Assembly (NCBI GenBank): GCA_003506095.1
Contig: DNWZ01000843.1
Coordinates: 1-7,310, forward strand
Direction of reading: 5' to 3'
Length of the DNA stretch: 7,310 bases
From: Planctomycetaceae bacterium
GTDB lineage: Bacteria > Planctomycetota > Planctomycetia > Pirellulales > Pirellulaceae
Positions 1 to 5,923 of the stretch are shown here, piece after piece. The position numbers were made by a program, and so were the translations under genes. The notes under the pieces were generated by a model. The model did no database searches, was not told the DNA's origin, and saw only the letters and a program-made list of their open reading frames with translations. Each line of letters starts with the position of its first letter. Within the stretch, counting starts at the first letter, position 1.

Positions 1-1
1 G

Positions 2-214
2 GCGGGGATCAGCCGCTCGACGCTGTACCATTTGGAAAAAGGGGATGCGAACACGTCGTTCGGCTCACTGCTTCAGGTTATGGTCGCACTGCGACTGGAG
101 AATGATTTGGGCCAAGTCGGTGCGGACGATTTGCTCGGTCGCAAACTCATGGATGCGGGGCTTGAGAAACTTCGCGTCTCTGGGAAGCAGCCTCACCGAA
201 GAGCCGAACCATGA
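2..214 (+). CDS. HipB-like helix-turn-helix antitoxin, 3' part (start outside window)
   Basis: The frame is open from the first bases of the window to TGA at 212-214, giving about 70 residues with no start inside. The visible beginning, AGISRSTLYHLEKGDAN, is the recognition-helix part of an XRE/HipB-type helix-turn-helix (the usual wording is 'GISRxTLxxLExG'). The next stretch, SFGSLLQVMVALRLENDL, is typical of the fourth and fifth helices of this fold. In HipBA modules the antitoxin binds operator DNA and the HipA toxin and represses the operon. The stop overlaps the ATG of the next gene as ATGA, the usual translational coupling of hipB with hipA. The 24 or so residues after the fold (GRKLMDAGLEKLRVSGKQPH onward) look like the short tail these antitoxins carry. 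The visible part is undamaged, but its partner is broken, so it may persist only as an orphan DNA-binding protein. Confidence 0.75.
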   Translation, partial: AGISRSTLYHLEKGDANTSFGSLLQVMVALRLENDLGQVGADDLLGRKLMDAGLEKLRVSGKQPHRRAEP

Positions 215-951
215 CGCTCGAAATTCATGTCGATGGTGACTGGGTTGGCCTCGCAGACGCGACTCCGATCGGGCGCTTGCTCGTTGATCGCGTCCGCGGC
301 AAAGAGAGCTTTGCCTTCTCGTAACAACCGGCTTGCGCTCGCGCCCAGCCACTGTCGCCAGCTCGATCCCGAGCTTCAACTCTATTCCGGTCGGCAGTAT
401 CCGCCCAATTCGCAACGAAGCAACTTCGGGCTGTTCCTCGATTCCCCACCTGACCGCTGGGGACGAATGCTGATGCAGCCCCGCGCGGCTCATCAAGCGT
501 GGCTCGAAGGCCGCAAGCCGATTCGCTTGATGGATCGGGCTATCGCTTGGGAGCTCATGACGAGCAACGGCTAGGCGGGTTGTGTTTGCGAACAAGCGAC
601 CATGGGCCTTACCACCGTGCCGAATCAGCGCTCGCTGCACCACCTTGGACGGCGCTACCAGATTTAGAAAACGCCGCTTGGATCCTGCAATCCGATACGG
701 AGGTTAGTTCTGCGAAACGGAGTAAACCGTTGCGTCTGTTGGTCGCTCCGGGAAGTTCTATCGGTGGCGCGCGTCGCGAAGCAGGTGTGCTCGACGCCCC
801 GGGGCAACTGTGGATCGCCAAGTTTCCCGGTCGCAATGATGATCGTGACATCGGAGCGTGGGGACAGGTGACATCGGAGCTGGCGCGGGTTGCGGGAGTC
901 ACGCAATCGTCCGGCATGATCCGGCGTATTTCGCCAGCTAACTGGACATAA
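211..951 (+). pseudogene. HipA-family toxin kinase, frameshifted twice and truncated
   Basis: HipA toxins are Ser/Thr kinases that inactivate glutamyl-tRNA synthetase in the well-studied members; here only the N-terminal half is recognisable, spread over frames. From ATG 211 the frame reads MTLEIHVDGDWVGLAD to GKESFAFS and stops at TAA 322-324. The next frame continues with LDPELQLYSGRQYPP and NFGLFLDSPPDRWGRMLMQ (about 360-525), which are HipA hallmarks. Near 526-540 the reading returns to the first frame with GYRLGAHDEQRLGGLCLR, then LLVAPGSSIGGARREAGV (about 739-789) and GQLWIAKFPGRNDDRDIGAW, ending at TAA 949-951. Removing one A at 323-324 would restore SFAFSYNR, so the first lesion looks like a 1-nt insertion. 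The conserved 'GGARPKA' phosphate loop reads GGARREA, losing its lysine. About 245 residues remain of a usual 410-440, and the catalytic core is absent. Either the rest was deleted or something inserted near 925-950. Confidence 0.85.
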
Positions 952-1166
952 AGGCGATTTGCCTAGCAACACGCAAACCTATTTGCCAGCCTCAGCAGTT
1001 GATTGCGCAGTGCGGCTGTCCGAAAGGATTTGAAGTTGTTTGGGAGAATGGCTGGTGGTTGAGTAGCGCAGAAAGCCAGCGTGGGTTCGGCTGCTTGATT
1101 GCATTTTGCACTGGATTCGATACGCTGTCATTTTTGACAATTACCGATTTGTCGACAGGAATATTT
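952..1166. other. Intergenic spacer after the hipA remnant
   Basis: These 215 bases hold no gene I can support. The frame of the following STAS gene is open back to 999, but its translation there is rich in Trp and Cys and unlike a STAS N-terminus. The HipA similarity has ended by about 930. The left boundary is therefore a junction of unknown origin. No inverted repeat or transposase trace marks it. Confidence 0.5.
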
Positions 1167-1568
1167 ATGGCTACCGGCACTAGTGCTCTTATCGAAATCC
1201 TCCCGCACTCATCATGCCTCATCGTTAAGATTCTCGAATCACAGATGCGAGACTTTGCGAGAGTGATTCAGATTAAGGAGACGATCATCACCGCGGTTCG
1301 TGAGGTGGTTCCAAAGACCGTGATCATCGATTTAAGTCAAATGCATTTCGTCGGTAGCGTTGGATTTTTAGCATTCCTTGCTATTCGCCGAGAACCGACG
1401 GTGGAAAACGTTGTCCTCTGTAATCTTGACGCTAATGTTTACAAGGTATTTTCCGTTTGCAAATTGATTCCTGACGGTGCCAACATTTCAGCTCCTTTGC
1501 AACTCGCCGATACGGTCGAGGCCGCCATCGCCTTGTACGATGGCAAGATGGATGCTTCCGAAGGCTGA
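1167..1568 (+). CDS. STAS-domain protein (anti-sigma-factor antagonist type)
   Basis: This 133-aa protein is a single STAS domain. The core TVIIDLSQMHFVGSVGFLAF (residues 51-70) is the strand-loop-helix of the family, with Ser64 in the GSVG loop at the position that is phosphorylated in SpoIIAA/RsbV. It is followed by NVVLCNLDANVYKVFSVCKL (81-100), the second strand and helix, and an amphipathic C-terminal helix (DTVEAAIALY). Such proteins bind an anti-sigma kinase when unphosphorylated and free the sigma factor. I chose ATG 1167 because AGGA at 1157-1160 lies six bases before it and because the domain starts right there; the frame is open further upstream but reads as noise. No sigma factor, RsbW-type kinase or PP2C phosphatase is visible nearby, so its partners must be elsewhere. 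It seems intact, in contrast to its neighbours. Confidence 0.85.
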   Translation: MATGTSALIEILPHSSCLIVKILESQMRDFARVIQIKETIITAVREVVPKTVIIDLSQMHFVGSVGFLAFLAIRREPTVENVVLCNLDANVYKVFSVCKLIPDGANISAPLQLADTVEAAIALYDGKMDASEG

Positions 1569-1578
1569 TGATCATCAG
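1565..1578. repeat. 14-bp perfect palindrome over the STAS stop codon
   Basis: CTGATGATCATCAG reads the same on both strands, and the TGA stop of the STAS gene (1566-1568) is its second to fourth base. With no loop and no T-run it is a poor intrinsic terminator. A dimeric regulator site or chance are the alternatives. Confidence 0.5.
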
Positions 1579-1778
1579 ACAAACGCTTGAGGCGGTCCCG
1601 TCTTAGGGGGTTAGCTCATACTTCGTTTTTCCGTCAACGCGTTGGCTAAGCCCTTGTCCGAAAGCACGCGTCGGCAGCGACTCAGAAAATGTCGCCGCCT
1701 GGGCTCTCGATGCCGCGCAGCAAGGTTCACCCCTTCGGCGAATGTTTGCTCTTCGCGAAATCGTTACCAGCGCTGGGG

Positions 1779-1809
1779 GGCACCAATTATCAGGTGGCAC
1801 CAATTATCA
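1779..1809. repeat. Tandem direct repeat, two 14-bp copies, period 17
   Basis: GGCACCAATTATCA occurs at 1779-1792 and again at 1796-1809, separated by GGT. The second copy continues with CC and is preceded by GGTG, so GGTG and CACC (1808-1811) also face each other. It may be two binding sites for one regulator, or a remnant of an intergenic repetitive family; the sequence does not decide. Confidence 0.75.
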
Positions 1810-1846
1810 CCATCGCTCCAAAACTGTCCTGCTCCGCCGTAAAATG

Positions 1847-1975
1847 GATTAGATTTGTCTGTGCAGCGCTCCTGAACCGCTTACCCTCGACTAAGCCCCT
1901 CAATTATACCTACTCAGAATGCACTCATATTGCGTCGACTGTCCTCAAAACGGCGGCTCGCAGACAAACTTAATC
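1847..1975. repeat. 129-bp segment bounded by 15-bp imperfect inverted repeats (MITE-like candidate)
   Basis: The left end GATTAGATTTGTCTG (1847-1861) and the right end CAGACAAACTTAATC (1961-1975) are inverted copies matching at 13 of 15 positions, with eight consecutive matches in CAGACAAA. The inside has no gene and does not fold along its length by eye. This is the layout of a small non-autonomous element, but no target-site duplication is evident (GTAAAATG before, GCCCCAGA after), so it may be chance or an old insertion. The zinc-ribbon gene starts 12 bases after the right end. Confidence 0.35.
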
Positions 1976-1986
1976 GCCCCAGAAGA

Positions 1987-2198
1987 ATGAACGAGCTTGA
2001 TCCGATCACCATGTTCGAAATGTGTTTCCCGGTGCGGTCACCGGTTCGCACGAAGTGACCTGCCCGCACTGCGATGCCCTGCTGACCATGCAGGTCGACG
2101 ATCCGATGAGACGCGACTCGCTGCCGTGCGGTGAGTGCGACGGGCAGTTTGAAATCGACCTAGCAGACAATACTGACGAATGGATCCGCGACGCATGA
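1987..2198 (+). pseudogene. Small zinc-ribbon protein with an apparent 1-nt frameshift
   Basis: ATG 1987 opens MNELDPITMFEMCFP. The next frame carries on as PGAVTGSHEVTCPHCDALL, then LPCGECDGQFEIDLADN, and stops at TGA 2196-2198. CPHC and CGEC are a matched pair of CxxC knuckles about 24 residues apart, the layout of a small zinc ribbon that binds one Zn ion. The first frame stops at TGA 2053-2055, before the first knuckle, while the zinc-ribbon frame has a stop (TGA near 1999) just upstream and only a weak GTG start at 2022. The two parts join without loss at CCC 2028-2030: one more C would give CFPGAVTGSHEV in one frame and a protein of about 70 residues. So either a C was lost from the run in the cell or in the assembly, or a shorter protein starts at GTG 2022. 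The function is unknown; the gene is convergent with the 423-aa gene, 23 bp apart. Confidence 0.6.
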
Positions 2199-2221
2199 CC
2201 AGCCGGGCAAATAGGGCTCGA

Positions 2222-3493
2222 TCAATGATCCTCCAACCACTCTTTGATCGGTCTTCCAAGACTTGGGTCGTCATTAAAATCATTCAACTTCGCAAGGTCC
2301 AATCCGTCAAGTTGCATGTTCTTGATCATTGTTCGCCGAACCGCGACGCCGAACCATCGAGAAGCTTCCCAGCACTGCAAGGAAGGTCTCCAAGCAACGG
2401 ATCTCCATTCGATGTTGCCTTTCGAAAGTTTTTCCGCTTTGGATGATCTAACGAGCTGGAAAAGGTTTCTCAACTCGTCTCGGAATCCCTCTACAATCAA
2501 TCCAGCGAGGTTTCTGCGACTTCGCAGCGCCCCATCCGCAATCTCGCATCCACCATGAAGCACATCCAACCCTCGATTGCCACGCAGATCCGAAATCAAC
2601 TGTTCTTCGATGCGTTCGTCATCACACCAAATGGCATCACGCCATGCTTTCACCCGACGATTCGCCGGTTTGACCTGCAAATCATATTTAAGACGATGAG
2701 CCTCTGATAATTCGAGGAATCGTGGTTCGATCGCTCCCGATCCTTTTTGTTTCCTGTCCTTGCACCGCACTACTCGATAGAGTCGCTCGACGTCATCGGC
2801 CGACTGATCGGCACGTGCCTCTTTTCGCTTTGCAATACCAGTGAATTGATACTTTGCTTCCTTTTCACCCTTGAGCCAACTGAGATCAGGATAAACCTTC
2901 GAAACGCAGTCAAACTCCCATTGGTTGAGGTAGAACCAATATTCTCCATCGAACGAGGCCAACTTTCGATCCTCGGCCGGAAGTGCATACAACATCCGAA
3001 ACTGCGTGAGAGCGTCAGCCCAGTCTCTCAGAACGGTGGTGTTGAGCACAAACCGCCGCCGTCCAACTTTGAAGCTGACCAGCCCGAGTCCGGATTCAAA
3101 ATTCAGGATACAAACAAACTCACGAATTTTTTCGACTGGCGCACCGATGGATTTGAATCCATCAATCAGACGCCTGTAGTGCTCAGAGGGATAAATGCAT
3201 TCGTAGTCCAGGTGGTGCAGCAAAACGACATCGCGAACGCCAGGCTTTATCTCCTCCAATCGCACAAAGCGGAGATCGTACGCACAGATGAACTCATCAA
3301 ACCGCCGAAATTCATCGAGGTCATCACTCGGTTCCAAGACGAAACTGGCACTTTCTCCGCGAAGATGCTTGTAGGTCGGCGGCGGAGCGATACCCAATCG
3401 CTTGCGTTGATTCGCATCGAGTACAAAGCCTGCTTGATAAAGCCAAGTCATCGATTGGCTGAACGGATTCGCGATCGATTGATTCTTTGGCAT
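2222..3493 (-). CDS. Hypothetical protein, 423 aa, unrecognised family
   Basis: The gene is intact from ATG 3493 to TGA 2222-2224. I recognise no family. The protein is soluble: no signal peptide or membrane segment. It is rich in charged residues and Trp/Tyr. The N-terminal half (residues about 50-180) has alternating hydrophobic and acidic segments such as LRFVRLEEIKPGVRDVVLLHH and IREFVCILNFESGLGLVSFK, suggesting an alpha/beta fold. Residues about 205-265 are Lys/Arg-rich (WLKGEKEAKYQF, RCKDRKQKGSG), and the C-terminal part (about 290-423) is basic with repeated RR/WR pairs (RRVKAWRDAIW, IEWRSVAWRPSL), which would suit nucleic-acid binding; this is inference only. There is no Shine-Dalgarno before the ATG. 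A second long frame lies on the opposite strand (2747-3724) but reads like the complement of this gene. Upstream on the same strand is only a protein tail, so it may be a single-gene unit of the accessory region. Confidence 0.65.
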   Translation of the reverse strand: MPKNQSIANPFSQSMTWLYQAGFVLDANQRKRLGIAPPPTYKHLRGESASFVLEPSDDLDEFRRFDEFICAYDLRFVRLEEIKPGVRDVVLLHHLDYECIYPSEHYRRLIDGFKSIGAPVEKIREFVCILNFESGLGLVSFKVGRRRFVLNTTVLRDWADALTQFRMLYALPAEDRKLASFDGEYWFYLNQWEFDCVSKVYPDLSWLKGEKEAKYQFTGIAKRKEARADQSADDVERLYRVVRCKDRKQKGSGAIEPRFLELSEAHRLKYDLQVKPANRRVKAWRDAIWCDDERIEEQLISDLRGNRGLDVLHGGCEIADGALRSRRNLAGLIVEGFRDELRNLFQLVRSSKAEKLSKGNIEWRSVAWRPSLQCWEASRWFGVAVRRTMIKNMQLDGLDLAKLNDFNDDPSLGRPIKEWLEDH

Positions 3494-3605
3494 GGCTCAA
3501 AACTCAACGCTTCTGAAGTTCGAAATGGCTGTCAGTCCAACTGGTGGCCAGTGTACGGAAAACAAACTGCACTGTGGGACTTGGGTGTATCGATCGAATC
3601 AAACC

Positions 3606-3623
3606 CGGCACAAAAAAGTGCCG
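3606..3623. repeat. Short hairpin, CGGCAC / GTGCCG with six-base loop
   Basis: CGGCAC (3606-3611) and GTGCCG (3618-3623) pair perfectly around AAAAAA (a T-run on the - strand). It lies 30 bp downstream of the small - strand frame ending at 3653 and about 110 bp upstream of the 423-aa gene. It could end transcription of the former, but the T-run sits in the loop rather than after the stem, so a classical terminator is doubtful. Confidence 0.45.
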
Positions 3624-3652
3624 ACAAATTTTCCAGCCCCAAACCGCATTGC

Positions 3653-3862
3653 CTACACTCCGTCGGGCAACGATTCGTCGATATCATCGAGCGGAAAACC
3701 ACCATCGAGGATAAACTTTCGTAGCAGCGTAGCGGCATTTTTCTTCACGCGCGGTACAAAAATGTCGCCACACTGAAACGGCGTGAAAATCGGGCTCGGT
3801 TGCTGCTGGTAGAGCGATTGGTATCGCCACTTTGGATAGCTTCTACGGCGATCAGGGCGCGG
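3653..3862 (-). pseudogene. C-terminal fragment of an unrecognised protein
   Basis: A 69-codon open frame runs from just after a stop (TAG at 3863-3865) to TAG at 3653-3655 and has no ATG. It reads like a real protein end: SYPKWRYQSLYQQQPSPIF, then TPFQCGDIFVPRVKKNAATL and LRKFILDGGFPLDDIDESLP. The balanced composition, the regular amphipathic helix TLLRKFIL and the acidic end argue against noise. I do not recognise the family. The only internal start is GTG at 3748, giving a 31-aa peptide (VKKNAATLL onward), so either this is a very short gene or, more likely, the tail of a gene whose front was lost near 3863. The adjacent transposase tails at 3938-4322 support loss by insertion or deletion. 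Confidence 0.4.
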
Positions 3863-3878
3863 CTACGACGTCAATTTA

Positions 3879-3935
3879 AAAAATTGGCGTAGCAGCAAAC
3901 GCTGGTGCTGTCGAATCTTCGCGCTGCCAATTTTT
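3879..3935. repeat. 10-bp perfect inverted repeat around a 37-bp spacer
   Basis: AAAAATTGGC (3879-3888) and GCCAATTTTT (3926-3935) are exact inverted copies. The right arm ends two bases before the stop of the transposase tail. A second small inverted repeat, CAATTT-AAA-AAATTG, overlaps the left arm at 3872-3886. Because the pair sits at the end of a transposase relic it could be a terminator or part of an element end. Confidence 0.45.
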
Positions 3936-3937
3936 GC

Positions 3938-4190
3938 TCAGGCCGCGGCTCGGTACGACTTCAGATGCCCGCCAAGCTTGCCGTGGCAGACGAGCTTGTG
4001 CTTCGCCAGATCGACCACCGGTGGCTCACCTGCATCTCGCACTAGCGGCAGATGATCCCGGCAGGTACGGCCGCGACGCTTGTTGTACCAATCGTCACCG
4101 ATCCTCAAGATATCATCAAGGTGCTTGTCGGTGACCACGCAGAAACCATTGAGCACCTTGGAATTGCCCACGAAAAGTTGACAGTCGACC
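3938..4190 (-). pseudogene. Integrase-core (rve) transposase, C-terminal remnant
   Basis: The frame ending at TGA 3938-3940 reads SKVLNGFCVVTDKHLDDIL, then RIGDDWYNKRRGRTCRDHLP, and closes with VDLAKHKLVCHGKLGGHLKS and YRAAA. 'HLxxIL...WYNxRR...' is the end of the DDE integrase core, where the more usual wording is 'YYNxxRPH', and the Gly-Gly-His-x-Lys-Ser-Tyr close resembles integrase-core proteins that are common and repeated in planctomycete genomes. The catalytic Asp-Asp-Glu region would lie upstream and is absent. Similarity fades at about 4190 on the 5' side, where another transposase tail follows in a different frame. The frame is formally open to 4333, but the residues beyond about 4190 (MNRQSSVHPDPQASP and the like) do not look coding. 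It is a dead relic, about 80 residues of a protein that is normally several hundred. Confidence 0.55.
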
Positions 4191-4262
4191 GCCCTTAACG
4201 GAAAGGTAAATGGTGAGGCCTGAGGATCAGGATGCACCGACGATTGGCGGTTCATTGATCGC

Positions 4263-4322
4263 TTACTCGAAGTCGATCGGACTCTGGTAGTCCAGCGACG
4301 AGTGCAAGTGATGAGGGTTATC
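4263..4322 (-). pseudogene. IS3-type transposase (OrfB), last 19 residues
   Basis: The - strand from GAT at 4320-4322 to TAA at 4263-4265 reads DNPHHLHSSLDYQSPIDFE. This is the extreme C-terminus of IS3-family OrfB transposases, whose usual wording is 'YNxxRxHSSLxYxSPxxFE'. The preceding codons read T and then a stop, so nothing longer is preserved in this frame; the DDE core is lost. It lies in a different frame from the integrase tail downstream, about 70 bp away, and between them is presumably the non-coding right end of the IS3-type element. I could not identify its terminal inverted repeat. The match is short but specific in order and spacing, and the stop falls exactly where the family ends. 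Confidence 0.6.
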
Positions 4323-4371
4323 CGTTCATGCAAAAAGCGGCAGGGCTGTGCTTCTCAAAACCACACCTAAC

Positions 4372-4395
4372 TGCATTCACAGTGTTCTGAATGCA
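4372..4395 (-). terminator. Possible terminator hairpin after the TPR gene
   Basis: TGCATTCA (4372-4379) and TGAATGCA (4388-4395) form an 8-bp perfect stem with an 8-base loop, 12 bases past the stop codon of the TPR gene. The position suits the end of the exosortase-TPR transcript. On the - strand the following bases are GTTAGGTGTGG, not a U-run, so it would be a weak or Rho-assisted terminator. Confidence 0.4.
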
Positions 4396-4407
4396 TAAAA
4401 GGTGCAG

Positions 4408-5826
4408 CTACTGATTGGAAGCTTCCTCTTCGTGCACCGCTGCAAGCCGATCTTGTCCAAGCGACTTGTACACCGCCGCCAGGCGTTCATGTGCTACTTT
4501 CCTCGCCTGCCCCGTGCGGTGCGGCAACACTCTTACCAGGTCGACAAGGGCTTCATCCCAGCGTTCCATTTTCATCAGCACAAATCCCCGCGTCGCATAG
4601 TACTCAATATTTTCAGGCCGTTTTGAAATTGCCAGGTCGATCAAATCCTTCGCGCGATTAAGGTCGGGGTTCTCTCGGTTGGATTCTAACCAAGCTAAGT
4701 TATTAGCGACATCGATCAAAGTAGGGTTGATCTCCCAGGCTTTCTCGGTGTGCCAAAGTGAATCGTCCAGGTCACCGTCCAGCCAGCGTATTGCACCCAG
4801 AGTGAAGTGTGCCATCGCCACGGTCTCTCCGCGACCGACCAGACGCTCCAGTTTACCCCGCAATTCCAGTCGCTGTTCAAGACTTTGTGCCGCCTCATAA
4901 ACAAGCGCAAGCATCGCGTAAGCCGCCTCATTTTGAGGATCAAACTCAAATGCTTTAGCAAGCAAACTGGTGAACTGTGAAAAATCTTCTGAAAGCTTGT
5001 CCTTCAAATCGATCATTTGATGCACACGCAAATCTGCCGCCATTCGACGTAGTTCAATACGGTCTGTCAGTGCAAGGCCATCATCTAGAACATCCGACGC
5101 CTGATTTACGCGCCCGGTGTCAACCAGAACCCGACACATCCCCATTCTCGACTGGTAGTCAAGTGGGTCACCAGCTAGTCGCTTCGCAAAATACAACTCG
5201 GCTTCGCAATAACATTTATCACGCTGCTTTGTGTCGCCTATTTCGCCGCTCGCAATTGCGGCGACCAGCCAGCGAGTCGGATCGAAGCTGGCGGACTCAA
5301 TGATTTTTTTCACCCCTTTTTCAATCTGACCGCTGGCAATGTAAAAATCAGTCCACAAATCCAGCAATTGCAACGGATCGTCCGTGCCACTTCGGCTAAG
5401 GTGATGCCGATAACGGAGCAGCGTTTCTTCCAATGCTTTCGAACCACCGCTACTTTGGTCGAGTGTTGCAACCAGTCGTGAGCACTGAATCGCTTTCCAA
5501 CGATGTGCTTCGAAATAGCCGCCTCCACTTTCGGGCGCCAATTGATTGATCAACTCCTGCGCGGCTACAAAATCACCGCTTCGGGCCGCAATCAATGCCC
5601 ATTGAAACTCATCTTTAGGATCGGCCGCACTATCAGAGCAGACCAAGCGGCTTAAAAAAAACCTTGCGCGATCGAAATCCTTATCTGAAACAGCTTGACG
5701 CGCAAGCGATCTGTAACGCTGTTTGATGCTTTCCGACTTCAAAGAAGAGCGGGTCATCACCGCGCCGAAGGCAACGATAACTAAAAGCGGTAGAACAGCT
5801 TTAGGATATGGACTATAACGAGGCAT
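4408..5826 (-). CDS. Membrane-anchored tetratricopeptide-repeat (TPR) protein
   Basis: The protein has 472 residues, complete from ATG 5826 to TAG 4408-4410. Residues 9-24 (KAVLPLLVIVAFGAVM) form one membrane segment after a short N-terminus with Arg and Lys, so the rest probably lies on the outer side of the cytoplasmic membrane. The body is helical repeats. TPR signatures are clearest at 337-370 (AMAHFTLGAIRWLDGDLDDS to EINP), 371-404 (VANNLAWL, RAKDLIDLAISKRP), 405-438 (YYATRGFVLMKMERWDEALV) and 443-470; weaker ones lie at 35-66, 74-97, 227-258 and 283-315. TPRs are protein-binding scaffolds, so no reaction is expected. It follows the exosortase gene on the same strand after 97 bp, and the two are probably co-transcribed, suggesting a role in sorting or assembly of exported proteins or polysaccharide. 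No Shine-Dalgarno is evident. If the insertion upstream blocks the promoter, expression of this gene may be lost as well. Confidence 0.85.
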   Translation of the reverse strand: MPRYSPYPKAVLPLLVIVAFGAVMTRSSLKSESIKQRYRSLARQAVSDKDFDRARFFLSRLVCSDSAADPKDEFQWALIAARSGDFVAAQELINQLAPESGGGYFEAHRWKAIQCSRLVATLDQSSGGSKALEETLLRYRHHLSRSGTDDPLQLLDLWTDFYIASGQIEKGVKKIIESASFDPTRWLVAAIASGEIGDTKQRDKCYCEAELYFAKRLAGDPLDYQSRMGMCRVLVDTGRVNQASDVLDDGLALTDRIELRRMAADLRVHQMIDLKDKLSEDFSQFTSLLAKAFEFDPQNEAAYAMLALVYEAAQSLEQRLELRGKLERLVGRGETVAMAHFTLGAIRWLDGDLDDSLWHTEKAWEINPTLIDVANNLAWLESNRENPDLNRAKDLIDLAISKRPENIEYYATRGFVLMKMERWDEALVDLVRVLPHRTGQARKVAHERLAAVYKSLGQDRLAAVHEEEASNQ

Positions 5827-5923
5827 GGATTCAAAAGCAGGAGATTGGAGATGAAAAGGCTTTTAAATTTCTAGGGTCGGCGTTGCACGTAAACAAACGG
5901 ACACGGGAAGATCATGCAAAACC
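5827..5923 (-). other. Spacer between exosortase and TPR genes
   Basis: The spacer has 97 bp. I see no terminator hairpin, and no clear promoter or ribosome binding site before the TPR start; the bases before the ATG on the - strand are TCCTGCTTTTGAATCC. A 14-codon frame (MIFPCPFVYVQRRP) fits inside it but is too short to support. The lack of a terminator favours one transcript. Confidence 0.4.

Larger units (their letters stand above)
1569..1986. other. 418-bp stretch without a gene, rich in short repeats
   Basis: No reading frame here looks like a protein on either strand. What it holds are repeats. A near-perfect inverted pair, GGGGTTAGC (1607-1615) and GCTAAGCCC (1645-1653), matches at 8 of 9 positions. 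CTAAGCCC recurs at 1891-1898. A direct repeat and a segment with inverted ends are listed separately. On the - strand the frame through about 1615-1766 stays open (REEQTFAEGVNLAARHR and onward) but is Arg-rich, has no start I trust and matches no family I know. The stretch reads as a landing zone of small repetitive elements between the STAS gene and the zinc-ribbon gene. Confidence 0.5.

Noticed and set aside
65..643. A 192-codon frame on the - strand
   Set aside because: It lies opposite the HipB/HipA sequence, whose family motifs are clear on the + strand. The frame is Arg-rich noise.
999..1166. Longer start for the STAS protein at 999
   Set aside because: The extra 56 residues do not look like STAS sequence, and ATG 1167 has its own AGGA at good distance.
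1134..1166. TTGACA at 1134-1139 as a promoter -35 box for the STAS gene
   Set aside because: A -10 box at the right distance would have to overlap the ribosome binding site and start codon, and no good TATAAT-like match exists there.
992..1222. A 76-codon frame on the - strand over the spacer and STAS start
   Set aside because: It overlaps the STAS start in antisense, has no recognisable motif and no good start context.
1603..1803. Small - strand frames in the repeat region
   Set aside because: Arg-rich and without family resemblance; the region is explained better by repeats.
2747..3724. A 325-codon open frame on the + strand
   Set aside because: It is antisense to the 423-aa gene, and its protein shows the irregular composition expected of a complement frame. 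It also runs across the end of that gene and the fragment at 3653-3862.
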